A stretch of 25,002 bases of DNA from a virus. Below are positions 8,403 through 15,800 of the stretch, piece by piece. Numbering within the stretch: position 1 is the stretch's first letter; the number at the start of each line of letters is the position of its first letter. The notes beneath the pieces were generated by a model. It searched no databases. It saw only the letters and a list, made by a program, of their open reading frames with translations, and was not told the DNA's origin. The position numbers and the translations under genes are program-made. Location: the IMG/VR virus record IMGVR_UViG_3300045971_000133, positions 1 to 25,002 of that record. The stretch is one strand, 5' to 3'.

Positions 8403-9710
8403 CTAGTCATAAGCCACTCGACCAGCATTCTGAGCCATCCACTGGTTGTAAGCGTCACTAGCGCCACCATTAGGATCTCGCATGTTGTTCTGGTTGTTCA
8501 GCCAGTTCTGCATCATCTGATTGGAGTTGTATTGACCGGCAGCATTCCCAACCGCACCCATTGCAGAGTTGAAGTTGTTCTGGTTCTGCATGTTATTGGC
8601 CTGATTCGCATTGAACCCAGCCATACTCCCCTGGAAGTTAAGCCCTGCCTGAGCAGCATCCTTTGAGGTCTGAGCGTTCGCCATCTGAAGGCCAACATTC
8701 TGACCCTGGCCCATCTGCTGCATGTTCAGTCCACCCCTCATTCCTTCAGCTTGAAGGTCTTGGGCATTTTGCCCCGAGAGGTAATTAAGCATGGTGTTCC
8801 GGTTATTGAAGTTCTGCTGTCCAGCCGCACTCTGAGCACCCTGGATACCAAGGGCAAGGTTCTGAGCATTCGCAGCCCCTCCGATCTCACTCATCGAGGA
8901 ATTTCCCATTCCCCGCGCAGCATTCTGTGCCCGATTCGCAAGTTCAGCGTTCTGGAACTGCTTCTGGACATTCCCCTGGAGGTAATTGAGGTTATCCGGT
9001 CCATGATTCAGGTAGGAAAGGATGGGGTTAGGCTCACCGGCCTGCTGTTTAGCAGCATTCAAGGTATCGAGGTAGTTCTGAGCGTCCAGAGACTGAGCGT
9101 TCTTCGCTTGGTCATTCGACTGAAGCGTTCCGAGCATATTCCGATAGGTCGTGTTATCAGCCTCGTTGCTGCCCATGATTCCGAAAGGAGCCAACTGGGT
9201 TAGACGGTCCTGAGTCAGAGCATCATAGGTTCCTCCAGGCTGAAGCGAGTGGAGGGCACCGGGAACACCGGATCCCTGCCAAGCCCCGCCATTGAATCCC
9301 TGCCCCATGCCGGTAATCATGTTGCCGAAGCTGGAGGTCTGAGTAGGCTGATAGCCACTCAACTTCTGCTGCTGTTGCTTGATGAGTCCATTGATCTGAT
9401 CCTGATTCCCACCGTACCCCATCAACTGAGACTGGAGGTTTTGGTTCAGGAGCGAGGTCTTAGAGAGGTTGCCAGAGGTTCCGCCGTAGTTGACCTGACC
9501 CGTCACGGGGTCGATGTAGGACGACCCATACTGACCAATGACAGACCCAGGGGTTTTGGGATCAGCAATCTTGGGCGGAGGGGGCGGGGCACCCGCAGAA
9601 CTCCCACCACCGAAGAACCCGCCCGCCAGAGCACCAATACCTGCACCCCAAGGGCTGAAGGAAGAACCCGCAGCCGCTCCACTCATTGCGCCTGAAGTGC
9701 TGAAGCCCAT
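8403..9710 (-). CDS. Internal virion protein, Gln/Asn/Gly-rich
   Basis: The 435-residue product starts with a Gly/Ala-rich hydrophobic segment (about residues 7-42) ending in a run of prolines. The rest is strongly enriched in Q, N, G, A and M, with repeated patterns such as LSGQNAQDLQ, NMQQMGQGQN and NNMQNQNNFN. This bias and the membrane-inserting N-terminus are typical of ejection proteins encoded directly after the tail-tube genes. No enzymatic motif is seen. The ATG at 9710 has only a weak GGGGT sequence upstream and lies three bases after the previous stop, so translation may depend on coupling. Low-complexity composition limits homology-based assignment. Confidence 0.75.
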   Translation of the reverse strand: MGFSTSGAMSGAAAGSSFSPWGAGIGALAGGFFGGGSSAGAPPPPPKIADPKTPGSVIGQYGSSYIDPVTGQVNYGGTSGNLSKTSLLNQNLQSQLMGYGGNQDQINGLIKQQQQKLSGYQPTQTSSFGNMITGMGQGFNGGAWQGSGVPGALHSLQPGGTYDALTQDRLTQLAPFGIMGSNEADNTTYRNMLGTLQSNDQAKNAQSLDAQNYLDTLNAAKQQAGEPNPILSYLNHGPDNLNYLQGNVQKQFQNAELANRAQNAARGMGNSSMSEIGGAANAQNLALGIQGAQSAAGQQNFNNRNTMLNYLSGQNAQDLQAEGMRGGLNMQQMGQGQNVGLQMANAQTSKDAAQAGLNFQGSMAGFNANQANNMQNQNNFNSAMGAVGNAAGQYNSNQMMQNWLNNQNNMRDPNGGASDAYNQWMAQNAGRVAYD

Positions 9711-9713
9711 AAG

Positions 9714-10250
9714 TTACCCCGCTTGTGAAAGTGTATTATCTTGTTCAGTTTCAATCAAGTTTATAGCACTTTTTACTGGATCAGTGGGTAAAAGACCCAT
9801 TATGGCGACACTTTCTAAATGAGTCCCATACACAACGCAGTCCCTTACTCCCCAAGGTAGAGTCTCCATTCGGAAGCCCATTGACTTCAAAGTCCTGATA
9901 GTCTGAGTCCGAGCCACAGGGATATGGACCCCGACCCTCAATAGGCCCAGTTCCTCAAACCACCGCTTCCGGAGCACCTTGGACGCTTCAGCTAGAAAGT
10001 CCCGCTTCTGGTGGAGTCTGGAAACCTCATTCACCCAAATCAGTTCAACTGACTTGTCTGAAGGGTAAGTCTCGATGATGACTGCCAGAACCCTGTCACC
10101 TTCATGGAGGAAGCCAATTTTTGCAGAATTAGCTAACGAAATACAGGCCATAGGCTCTTCCAAAGAGTTTGGAAGCAGCCTGTGCTTGCTCAACAATTCA
10201 TATAGTTCCACGCCTTCCATGCTTCTCGGAATGTATGTAACGTCGATCAC
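9714..10250 (-). CDS. GNAT-fold-like protein in the virion operon
   Basis: The 178-residue product looks like a divergent GCN5-related N-acetyltransferase fold. It has a central strand with GDRVLAVIIE, a helix with RDFLAEASKVLRKRWFEE, and a C-terminal VARTQTIRTLKSMGFRMETLPWG stretch resembling the usual N-x-x-x-x-x-x-x-x-x-GF end of GNAT domains. The acetyl-CoA pyrophosphate loop (Q/R-x-x-G-x-G/A) is not clear, so it may be non-catalytic. GNAT-like proteins are common between tail-tube and internal-core genes of podoviruses. The GTG start at 10250 is supported by an AAAGGTG ribosome binding site. This gene became separated from tail-tube B by the inserted HNH gene. Confidence 0.7.
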   Translation of the reverse strand: MIDVTYIPRSMEGVELYELLSKHRLLPNSLEEPMACISLANSAKIGFLHEGDRVLAVIIETYPSDKSVELIWVNEVSRLHQKRDFLAEASKVLRKRWFEELGLLRVGVHIPVARTQTIRTLKSMGFRMETLPWGVRDCVVYGTHLESVAIMGLLPTDPVKSAINLIETEQDNTLSQAG

Positions 10251-10274
10251 GGCGACACCTTTGAACTATGGGTA

Positions 10275-10303
10275 TTGACACCACAAGTGGCGTTGCTTAC
10301 ACT
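10275..10303 (+). promoter_or_regulatory. Promoter-like sequence before the HNH gene
   Basis: A perfect -35 hexamer TTGACA (10275-10280) and TACACT (10298-10303, four of six to consensus) are separated by 17 bases. Transcription would begin near 10310, almost at the AAAGGAG ribosome binding site (10309-10315) of the HNH gene. This would let the inserted gene be expressed independently of the opposing late operon. The very short leader is a reason for caution. Confidence 0.5.
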
Positions 10304-10321
10304 GTATGAAAGGAGTTCCAC

Positions 10322-10831
10322 ATGGAAGAGGTTAAATGCCATCCGATAGACAACAGATACGGCGCTACTCCAGATGGAAGGATTTGGAGTAGGAATAATA
10401 ACCGGTGGGGAATTAATGAAGAATGGCGAGAAATGAAGCCTGAAAAAATCCCTAATGGTTACTTCCAGTTTACTACGAGAATTGATGGGAAAAGAAAGCG
10501 TTGGTTTGTCCATAGGTTTGTTTGGGAATGTCTTTGTGGTCCTATACCCAAAAAACTTGTTATCAACCATAAGGATAAGAACCCCGCTAATAACTGCCTT
10601 AGCAACATCGAGGTAATGACCCAAGGCGAGAATATTAGACATTCTGGGCATTCCAGGGGGGAAAAGAACGCTATGGCCAAATACAATCAACTTACCGCCG
10701 ATGCCATGAGATTCCTCCATGTGAATGGATGGAGCCTCTCCGACATTGCTAGGGCTTTCGGCGCTGGGTTGGGTTATACTCATCAGGTCCTTCATCGTAA
10801 AATCTGGAACTACACTACCTTAAACCCTTGA
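10322..10831 (+). CDS. HNH homing endonuclease with C-terminal helix-turn-helix
   Basis: The 169-residue product is a free-standing HNH endonuclease. Residues 7-60 form a NUMOD4-like DNA-contacting segment (YGATPDGRIWS, then KPEKIPNGYFQF). Residues 62-104 contain the HNH_3-type core VHRFVWECLCG...INHKDKNPANNCLSNIEVMT, with H64, H83, N90/N91 and N95 as likely active-site or metal-site residues. Residues 123-162 form a helix-turn-helix (GWSLSDIARAFG...VLHRKIW) that probably recognises the target. It is the only plus-strand gene within 22 kb of minus-strand late genes and has its own AAAGGAG ribosome binding site. It is richer in A+T than its neighbours. Its stop overlaps the 3' end of tail-tube B by 17 bases. 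Such genes spread by cutting phages that lack them. Confidence 0.9.
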   Translation: MEEVKCHPIDNRYGATPDGRIWSRNNNRWGINEEWREMKPEKIPNGYFQFTTRIDGKRKRWFVHRFVWECLCGPIPKKLVINHKDKNPANNCLSNIEVMTQGENIRHSGHSRGEKNAMAKYNQLTADAMRFLHVNGWSLSDIARAFGAGLGYTHQVLHRKIWNYTTLNP

Positions 10832-12638
10832 TCCGGCTTTCTGGACGCCAAGCAATGATCTTGCAAGGGTTTGACGAAGTGAAGACGAATTGGAAGTGCT
10901 TTCCATCACCCTGGGTATACAACCTATGCTGGTTATAGTCTCCTAGAGTCTCTACCGTGTATCCATCTGTCATAGAGTTAGAAACCGAATGGTTCTGCGT
11001 CATCCCAACCCGGTTGAACTCCCAAGCGGTCTGAACATTCACGTTGTAGGTATAGGAAGCGTCCATGACCAGATCCAGCCAGAGCATCCTTTTCTTGAGC
11101 CATGTTCTCAGGTCATACCACGCAGACTTGTAGGTCGAGTTAATCCCCGCCACCCCGTCTAGACTCCCAACATGAAGTTGGACAATATCCCCACCATTCA
11201 AAACCCCGTAGATGTCAGAGGTAGTGCTTGAGGTAATGGCATTGATAACCTGCCAGGAGTCATACTTCATCCAAGCGCCCTTGGTCCCATCAGCCTGTGG
11301 GATGGTGTAGCTCCATAGCAGGACATTGGTGTTTCCAAGTGCTCCAACAGCAGGATAGGCCCAGCATACCCTCTGGTTCTTCAGATCGTGCCAACCGGCA
11401 ATCTTGTTCCAGATGGATCGGTTAGTCTGCTCGTAGATAAGGGGAGTCACCTTGATCCCCATGGCCGTAGTCTGGACGTCTGCACCCTGAAGGATTCTCG
11501 ACAAGGTGGTGGGACCGAACTGTGACCAGAGGTAGATGTCATCGCCAACCGGAACGATTGAGTAAGGCGCTTCGCAGCCGGTATGGAGGATCTTGCTCTG
11601 GAGCAAGGTTGAAGCACTGGACCCGATGTAGACAAAGGCGTTAGTCGCGGAGAAAAAGACAGTGAAGTCGTAAAGCGTGACAACCGCCTTGATGGAGTTA
11701 TCTTCCCCGCCCTGGACTACAAAAGAAAAGGCATCTCCAGAGGTAAACCAATCCAGTGCTGTTCCGTAGGCAGCGGCCCAGACGTTGTTCTTCCTCCAGG
11801 CGATCAGGTGCTGTTCTCTGCCCCTAGCCAGAACCGCAAACCCCTCTGGAGCACCATTCAGGTTCCAGTCATTGGGAGTATTATAGGCTGTGTTCGACGT
11901 TGGAAGGGTCTGGGCGGTTGCCGTTAGGCCGGTATCCGAGAAGGTAAAGGCGATGGTGGACCCGATCAAAACGTAGGAGAGTCCATCATAACGATAGACA
12001 TTGTAGGCTTGGGAACCCACTACTGGAACCCAACTGATCTGAACATAGTCAGTATTCGTAAGGGTTGCAGAGCAAAGAACCGCCGTAGTGGTAGAAGATC
12101 CAGTAGACTCCCCACGCGAGGTAACTGAAGTAACTCGATAGTTGTAAGAGGTCAGACCAGCAGTCCCAACATAGACATTTGAAATGTCAGAAGGTGCCTG
12201 GATCAGCGAAGAAGTCTCAAGATACTTGATGTTAGACCCAAGGATTGAAACGATGGGCTGATCTACTCCATTTCCGATGACAAATGAATCTGCGATGTAG
12301 GTCCCGATCCAGTTGGTTCCAGTCAAAATGATCGAACCAGTCCTGTCGGTGAAGGGACCAGAGATCGAAGTTGCCTCATAGAACTTGTGGTTGGCGATGA
12401 CTACAAAGACTTCTACTCCAGTGGAAGTGAAGTAATTATTGAAGTATTCGACCGGTCCTAGGATTGAAGTCAAAACCACATAACCCATGCGCGTAGTTAA
12501 TGCGCCTGAAATATCCACATCGAAGTTAGTTACCTCCTGAGCTTCACCATCCTTGAGGTTCAGCGCAGAAGCCTTTAGATTCAGTCCACCAAAGTTGAAA
12601 GTCTCTGGTTCCTGGGTGGTACGACCGTAGTAGGCCAT
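10815..12638 (-). CDS. Tail tubular protein B-like / DNA stabilisation protein
   Basis: The roughly 607-residue product begins with FNFGGLNLKAS, LKDGEAQEVTNFDVDISGALTTRMGY, the signature opening of podovirus tail nozzle or packaged-DNA-stabilising proteins (T7 gp12 and P22 gp10 types). A long repetitive all-beta region with W, Y and aromatic strands follows, as expected for a beta-propeller. It would form the distal tail tube and close the head after packaging. The ATG at 12638 is chosen because it overlaps the preceding stop as TAATG, arguing for coupled translation. An in-frame GTG at 12644 would add two residues. Neither start has a clear Shine-Dalgarno sequence. The 3' end lies against the inserted HNH gene. 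Confidence 0.82.
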   Translation of the reverse strand: MAYYGRTTQEPETFNFGGLNLKASALNLKDGEAQEVTNFDVDISGALTTRMGYVVLTSILGPVEYFNNYFTSTGVEVFVVIANHKFYEATSISGPFTDRTGSIILTGTNWIGTYIADSFVIGNGVDQPIVSILGSNIKYLETSSLIQAPSDISNVYVGTAGLTSYNYRVTSVTSRGESTGSSTTTAVLCSATLTNTDYVQISWVPVVGSQAYNVYRYDGLSYVLIGSTIAFTFSDTGLTATAQTLPTSNTAYNTPNDWNLNGAPEGFAVLARGREQHLIAWRKNNVWAAAYGTALDWFTSGDAFSFVVQGGEDNSIKAVVTLYDFTVFFSATNAFVYIGSSASTLLQSKILHTGCEAPYSIVPVGDDIYLWSQFGPTTLSRILQGADVQTTAMGIKVTPLIYEQTNRSIWNKIAGWHDLKNQRVCWAYPAVGALGNTNVLLWSYTIPQADGTKGAWMKYDSWQVINAITSSTTSDIYGVLNGGDIVQLHVGSLDGVAGINSTYKSAWYDLRTWLKKRMLWLDLVMDASYTYNVNVQTAWEFNRVGMTQNHSVSNSMTDGYTVETLGDYNQHRLYTQGDGKHFQFVFTSSNPCKIIAWRPESRIKGLR

Positions 12639-13357
12639 TACCACACCGAATTGGAAGGATAGGTCATCCGAAGTCTAGGTGCTCTGCGTCCTGCGTTCCC
12701 TGCGTTCATCTGGACCCGTAGCGCCTGCTCATACCTTGCTTGTTCTGCTTGCCAGTCGGGATATTCAAGGAACAACTTCATCTTCCACTTCCCGAAGGCT
12801 GCAATGACCTCTACGAAGGAGGGAGGAACGTCGATGACTAGAAGCTGGTCACTCACTCCCAAGGGACGTTCTGGGGCCTTAAAGTAGGTAAACATCATCT
12901 GAGGCCACTGGTTCACGAAGTTGGTGTCCGGAGCAGGCCAGAGGTTGATCGTGTTCCCGTCCACCATGTAGAGGTAAGGCGTTCCAGGGTTGGAGGTCTG
13001 GATACTGGGGATCATCTGCCAGTATTCGTCAGGCGTCTGTTCCTGGAGGGAACGGGCAACCGTAGTCCCGTCCCAAGGGGTCATGGGATGAGCCATACGC
13101 CCGAAGTTGGCAGGGACTGGGTAAGAGAGTGTCCCAGGAACCAGATCCAGAACCACCGTTTCCTTGAGCCATTCCCACCGATTGCGGTACTTGATGTCAT
13201 TGATTGCATCGTTCACAGCATTAACAGCGGTAATGGTTCCAAGGAAGTTGGAGGTAGCCAGATCAGCCTGTGAAGCAATCCCACACTCATTGAGAATCCG
13301 ATTCACCATATCCAAGAGGGTAGGTGACTGGTTTGGAGTATATGAAACCGTAGTCAT
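12638..13357 (-). CDS. Tail tubular protein A-like head-tail adaptor
   Basis: The 239-residue product has the N-terminal helical segment LLDMVNRILNECGIA followed by AVNDAINDIKYRNRWEWLKET. Strands such as TLSYPVPANFGRM and INLWPAPD follow, and the C-terminus is helical and Arg-rich. This is the pattern of T7 gp11-like gatekeeper/adaptor proteins that join the portal to the nozzle. It directly precedes the tail-tube B gene and overlaps it by one base (TAATG). AGGGGAGA lies just before the ATG. The order adaptor then nozzle is the usual podovirus order. Confidence 0.82.
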   Translation of the reverse strand: MTTVSYTPNQSPTLLDMVNRILNECGIASQADLATSNFLGTITAVNAVNDAINDIKYRNRWEWLKETVVLDLVPGTLSYPVPANFGRMAHPMTPWDGTTVARSLQEQTPDEYWQMIPSIQTSNPGTPYLYMVDGNTINLWPAPDTNFVNQWPQMMFTYFKAPERPLGVSDQLLVIDVPPSFVEVIAAFGKWKMKLFLEYPDWQAEQARYEQALRVQMNAGNAGRRAPRLRMTYPSNSVW

Positions 13358-13365
13358 CTTCTCCC

Positions 13366-13806
13366 CTATTGGATATAGAGATCGTAAAGTCTTGTGTCAG
13401 ATGCCCCTAGATTGCTCCAGGTAGTGAACCTAGCCTTGCAGTTATTCAGCACTACCCCAAGTGGGATCACAATCCCATAATTTCCAGCCTCTGAGAATGG
13501 ATAGGTAGCGCCTGCATCACATGACAACTCAAGGCTTAGTGCCCCCGTTGTATCAGTATTTGGTTTCATCCAGAGGGTTTTTCCACCAACTACCGTTAAC
13601 CCACTAAATGTATATACAGAGTAAGGATATGGAGTCGCATAAGGGCTTGATGTATGCCAAACACCATAATTGGTTATATCAGTGTCGTATACTAGCGCAG
13701 AGTTGGTTATTGTGTTTAAAACATTGCCAGGGGTATCAACTACAGACACAGGGCGATAGATCGGAAGAACCGATGTTGACCCCATGAGCAACGCACTGGT
13801 AAACAT
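13366..13806 (-). CDS. Small structural-type hypothetical protein (146 aa)
   Basis: I do not recognise a family. The protein is Thr/Ser/Tyr-rich and predicted all-beta with no signal peptide. Segments such as YSVYTFSGLTVVGGKTLWM and LELSCDAGATYPF suggest a jelly-roll or carbohydrate-binding-like fold. The ATG overlaps the stop of the short tail fibre gene as TAATG, so it is likely made in step with that fibre. It could be a fibre-associated or chaperone-like protein. This is inferred only from coupling and composition. Its stop is eight bases before the adaptor gene's start codon. Confidence 0.7.
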   Translation of the reverse strand: MFTSALLMGSTSVLPIYRPVSVVDTPGNVLNTITNSALVYDTDITNYGVWHTSSPYATPYPYSVYTFSGLTVVGGKTLWMKPNTDTTGALSLELSCDAGATYPFSEAGNYGIVIPLGVVLNNCKARFTTWSNLGASDTRLYDLYIQ

Positions 13807-14777
13807 TAGGCATACGCTTTATTGAGATTACAGAGCAAGTTGGTCCCATCGTAGTAGGCGACAAGAACGTCAACCGAGTTGGCGGGTGTTGAAAGCGTGG
13901 GAACGATACCACCAGGGAACTTGAACATGGTCCCAAAGCTGGTGATCAACTTGGAACCAGCGGCATTCTGCTGAATCCTCCAGATATAAGTCCCACCACT
14001 CACCAAGCCAGTCGGATTCTGGAAGACGAAGTTACTCGTCGCGGTAGTGTGGAAAGCGTTCCCCTGAGTCGCATCTGTAACCAGCGGATCTCCGAAGGAG
14101 AGTGCAACTGAGGCGACATTCTGAGCTTTCGTCCAAGTTCCCTGCGCAGACAGAAGAGGAATCGTAGTCGAAGTATTGGAAGTAGTAGTGACCCGGCCAT
14201 AAGCATCCACTGTGAAAGTGGTCAGGACAAGCGCACCGGACCCTATATTGAGAGACTGGTAAGCGGCAGGCGCTACACCGGATGCCGGGAAATCAGCAGC
14301 AACCAAGGCCCTGAAAGCTGGCGTAACCGCACCGCCGCTAGTTGGTCCCGCGAATACCTTATTGGCAGTCTGGGTAGTCCAGGTTCCGGTCAGGGTTCCG
14401 GTATTTACAATAGGGCCTCCGGTAACTGTAAACTCACCCGGAAGGGCTAACGCCACGCTCGATACGCCACCTGCCCCTGGGAGATATGCAGCAACAAGGT
14501 TCCGATATACCCGATAGGAAGGAAAGTTTGAGCCTGAAATGTCGATGGCATAAAACCCGTCAGGTGCTCCAAAAGAGAAGCGCCCAAGGGCGTCTGTGGT
14601 CATGGGGTTGGCTTGTGCTACAGGTGTAGCACCAATCGAGGATGAGGCCGTATAGATCGTAGCAAGCGGGTTAGCGACTACCGCCCCACCCGCTACGCTC
14701 CGAACCACAACAGAGGCATTGGCAACGGCATTCCCAAACTGATCTTGTGCTACATCGGAATGAATGCCATATGCCAT
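13806..14777 (-). CDS. Short tail fibre-like protein with virion-anchor domain
   Basis: The 323-residue product starts with a beta domain (residues 1-95: DQFGNAVANASVVV, NPMTTDALGRFSFGAPDGFYAIDISG). It resembles the N-terminal domain of the tailspike at 788..3298. Then comes a typical fibre segment: VSSVALALPGEFTVTGGP...GTLTGTW, followed by ANKVFAGPTSGGAVTPAFRALVAADFP, a phrase widely repeated in phage tail fibres. The C-terminal third is a beta-rich head with no recognised enzyme motif. GAGGTGA precedes the ATG. It probably attaches to the tail by the same kind of dock as the tailspike and contacts a receptor or supports the tail. Confidence 0.78.
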   Translation of the reverse strand: MAYGIHSDVAQDQFGNAVANASVVVRSVAGGAVVANPLATIYTASSSIGATPVAQANPMTTDALGRFSFGAPDGFYAIDISGSNFPSYRVYRNLVAAYLPGAGGVSSVALALPGEFTVTGGPIVNTGTLTGTWTTQTANKVFAGPTSGGAVTPAFRALVAADFPASGVAPAAYQSLNIGSGALVLTTFTVDAYGRVTTTSNTSTTIPLLSAQGTWTKAQNVASVALSFGDPLVTDATQGNAFHTTATSNFVFQNPTGLVSGGTYIWRIQQNAAGSKLITSFGTMFKFPGGIVPTLSTPANSVDVLVAYYDGTNLLCNLNKAYA

Positions 14778-14796
14778 ACTTCACCTCGTTATAAGT

Positions 14797-15273
14797 CTAC
14801 CGTTTCTTTGCCTTATTCGGATGTTCTTTCTTGGCGTTATCAGCCTTGAACTTCATATACTCATCCCAGGTCGCTTCTCCCATATCCTGATAGGGGTAGT
14901 CGGTCCTGTATTCGGTGTAGTATTCAGGATCCCGGTGGGGGTCGCTCATGTCGCACATCAGGCACTCCCGCCCTGCCGATTTGAACGCCTCAAAGTACTC
15001 TTCTGGCATGACAACTTCCTTGCCACGCTGGATATGGACCGGGGTCAGGGTTCCAGGGCCTGCAAACGCCCAATCAGAGCAGTTAGGAACCTTATGGATG
15101 ATGAATCTACGGCACTTGCCAGAGTAGCGCCCATCGGCAACTGCGCGGGGAGCTTCAGCTACAATCTGATGTTCCTCTTTGGGAGTCTCATCAAAGAACT
15201 TAGGCTTGGCCGGGATATTTTCCTTAGACTTCAAGGCTTTACCTGCTTTCGTTCGCATATCAACTTCGCTCAT
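14797..15273 (-). CDS. Hypothetical protein with CxxC motif (158 aa)
   Basis: I do not recognise this protein. It is charged and soluble, with a Lys-rich N-terminus (1-30) and C-terminus (141-158). It has four cysteines, including C104-L-M-C107 in GRECLMCDMSDPH plus C54 and C65, so a small metal site is possible. A Tyr/Asp-rich segment (DPEYYTEYRTDYPYQDMG) follows. AAGGAGT lies four bases before the ATG. The gene follows the terminator-like hairpin after the capsid-associated gene and precedes the short fibre, so a role in head completion or tail assembly is possible. Nothing in the sequence proves this. Confidence 0.75.
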   Translation of the reverse strand: MSEVDMRTKAGKALKSKENIPAKPKFFDETPKEEHQIVAEAPRAVADGRYSGKCRRFIIHKVPNCSDWAFAGPGTLTPVHIQRGKEVVMPEEYFEAFKSAGRECLMCDMSDPHRDPEYYTEYRTDYPYQDMGEATWDEYMKFKADNAKKEHPNKAKKR

Positions 15274-15300
15274 GGCGACTCCTTAGCGAGTAAACGCTTT

Positions 15301-15336
15301 AAGAAAGAAGGGGAGAGGTCACGATAACCCCTCCCC
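15301..15336 (-). terminator. Rho-independent terminator or attenuator after capsid-associated gene
   Basis: Read on the minus strand, an 11-bp stem (15336-15326 with 15320-15310, including two G-U pairs) encloses a five-base loop and is followed by TTCTTTCTT (15309-15301). It starts 13 bases after the stop of the 15350..15739 gene and ends 28 bases before the next start. Because late genes continue downstream on the same strand, it probably terminates only part of the transcripts and lowers tail-gene expression relative to head genes. Confidence 0.75.
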
Positions 15337-15349
15337 CTATTCATCTTGA

Positions 15350-15739
15350 CTACTTGAAAGCCTTAACGCTGTAGACGATGCTTGCAGTCTGAACGCCAGT
15401 GCCAATCGTGAAACCGGCACCAGAAGCCTGACCATTGGTGGCGATGGCGGCAGGAGCAGCCTCGGAACCCGTCAGAATGACGAAACCGTTGGAAGCGGCC
15501 ACAACCGAAGGAACGGAAGTAGCGTTCCAGAGGCAAGCGGTGCCAGCGGTCATGCCATCGTGCCACTCAGAGGTATTGAGGGCCGCAGGAGCGCCAGCAA
15601 CCTGGACCATGCGGATGAAGCGGGGAACGAAACCGCAACGGACAGCGGAAGCCGTAGGAGCAGCATCAGCCGTGTAAATGGCACTGAAGCAGCCATTAGT
15701 CGGATCGTAAGCCTGGGAAGTGAGAACACCAACTGCCAT
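15350..15739 (-). CDS. Capsid-associated small beta protein, possible head decoration protein
   Basis: The 129-residue product is Ala/Thr/Val-rich with no membrane segment. It shows a pattern I know from small genes directly downstream of N4-gp56-type capsid genes: GFVPRFIRMVQV, then EWHDGM, an ASNGFVIL strand, GFTIGTGVQ and a closing YSVKAF. Such proteins are plausible decoration or cement proteins, although the function is generally unproven. The gene lies between two strong hairpins (15775-15792 upstream and 15301-15336 downstream), so it belongs to the highly expressed head segment. AAGGAG lies eight bases before the ATG. Confidence 0.75.
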   Translation of the reverse strand: MAVGVLTSQAYDPTNGCFSAIYTADAAPTASAVRCGFVPRFIRMVQVAGAPAALNTSEWHDGMTAGTACLWNATSVPSVVAASNGFVILTGSEAAPAAIATNGQASGAGFTIGTGVQTASIVYSVKAFK

Positions 15740-15774
15740 GTGAGAATCTCCTTAGAATGTTTGGAAAGAGAGCT

Positions 15775-15792
15775 GGGGGGCCGGAGCCCCCC
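15775..15792 (-). terminator. Very stable GC hairpin after the capsid gene
   Basis: Seven G-C pairs (GGGGGGC with GCCCCCC) close a UCCG loop when read on the minus strand. C(UNCG)G is an exceptionally stable tetraloop class. It starts nine bases after the capsid stop codon. The following AGCTCTCTTTCC is only moderately T-rich, so it may act as a weak terminator or as a 3' block that protects the capsid message from exonucleases. Confidence 0.6.
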
Positions 15793-15800
15793 TTCTCCTA

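Noticed and set aside
10247-10795. 182-codon minus-strand frame across the HNH gene
   Set aside because: It is antisense to a clear HNH endonuclease with a promoter and ribosome binding site, has no Shine-Dalgarno sequence of its own, and shows no recognisable domain.
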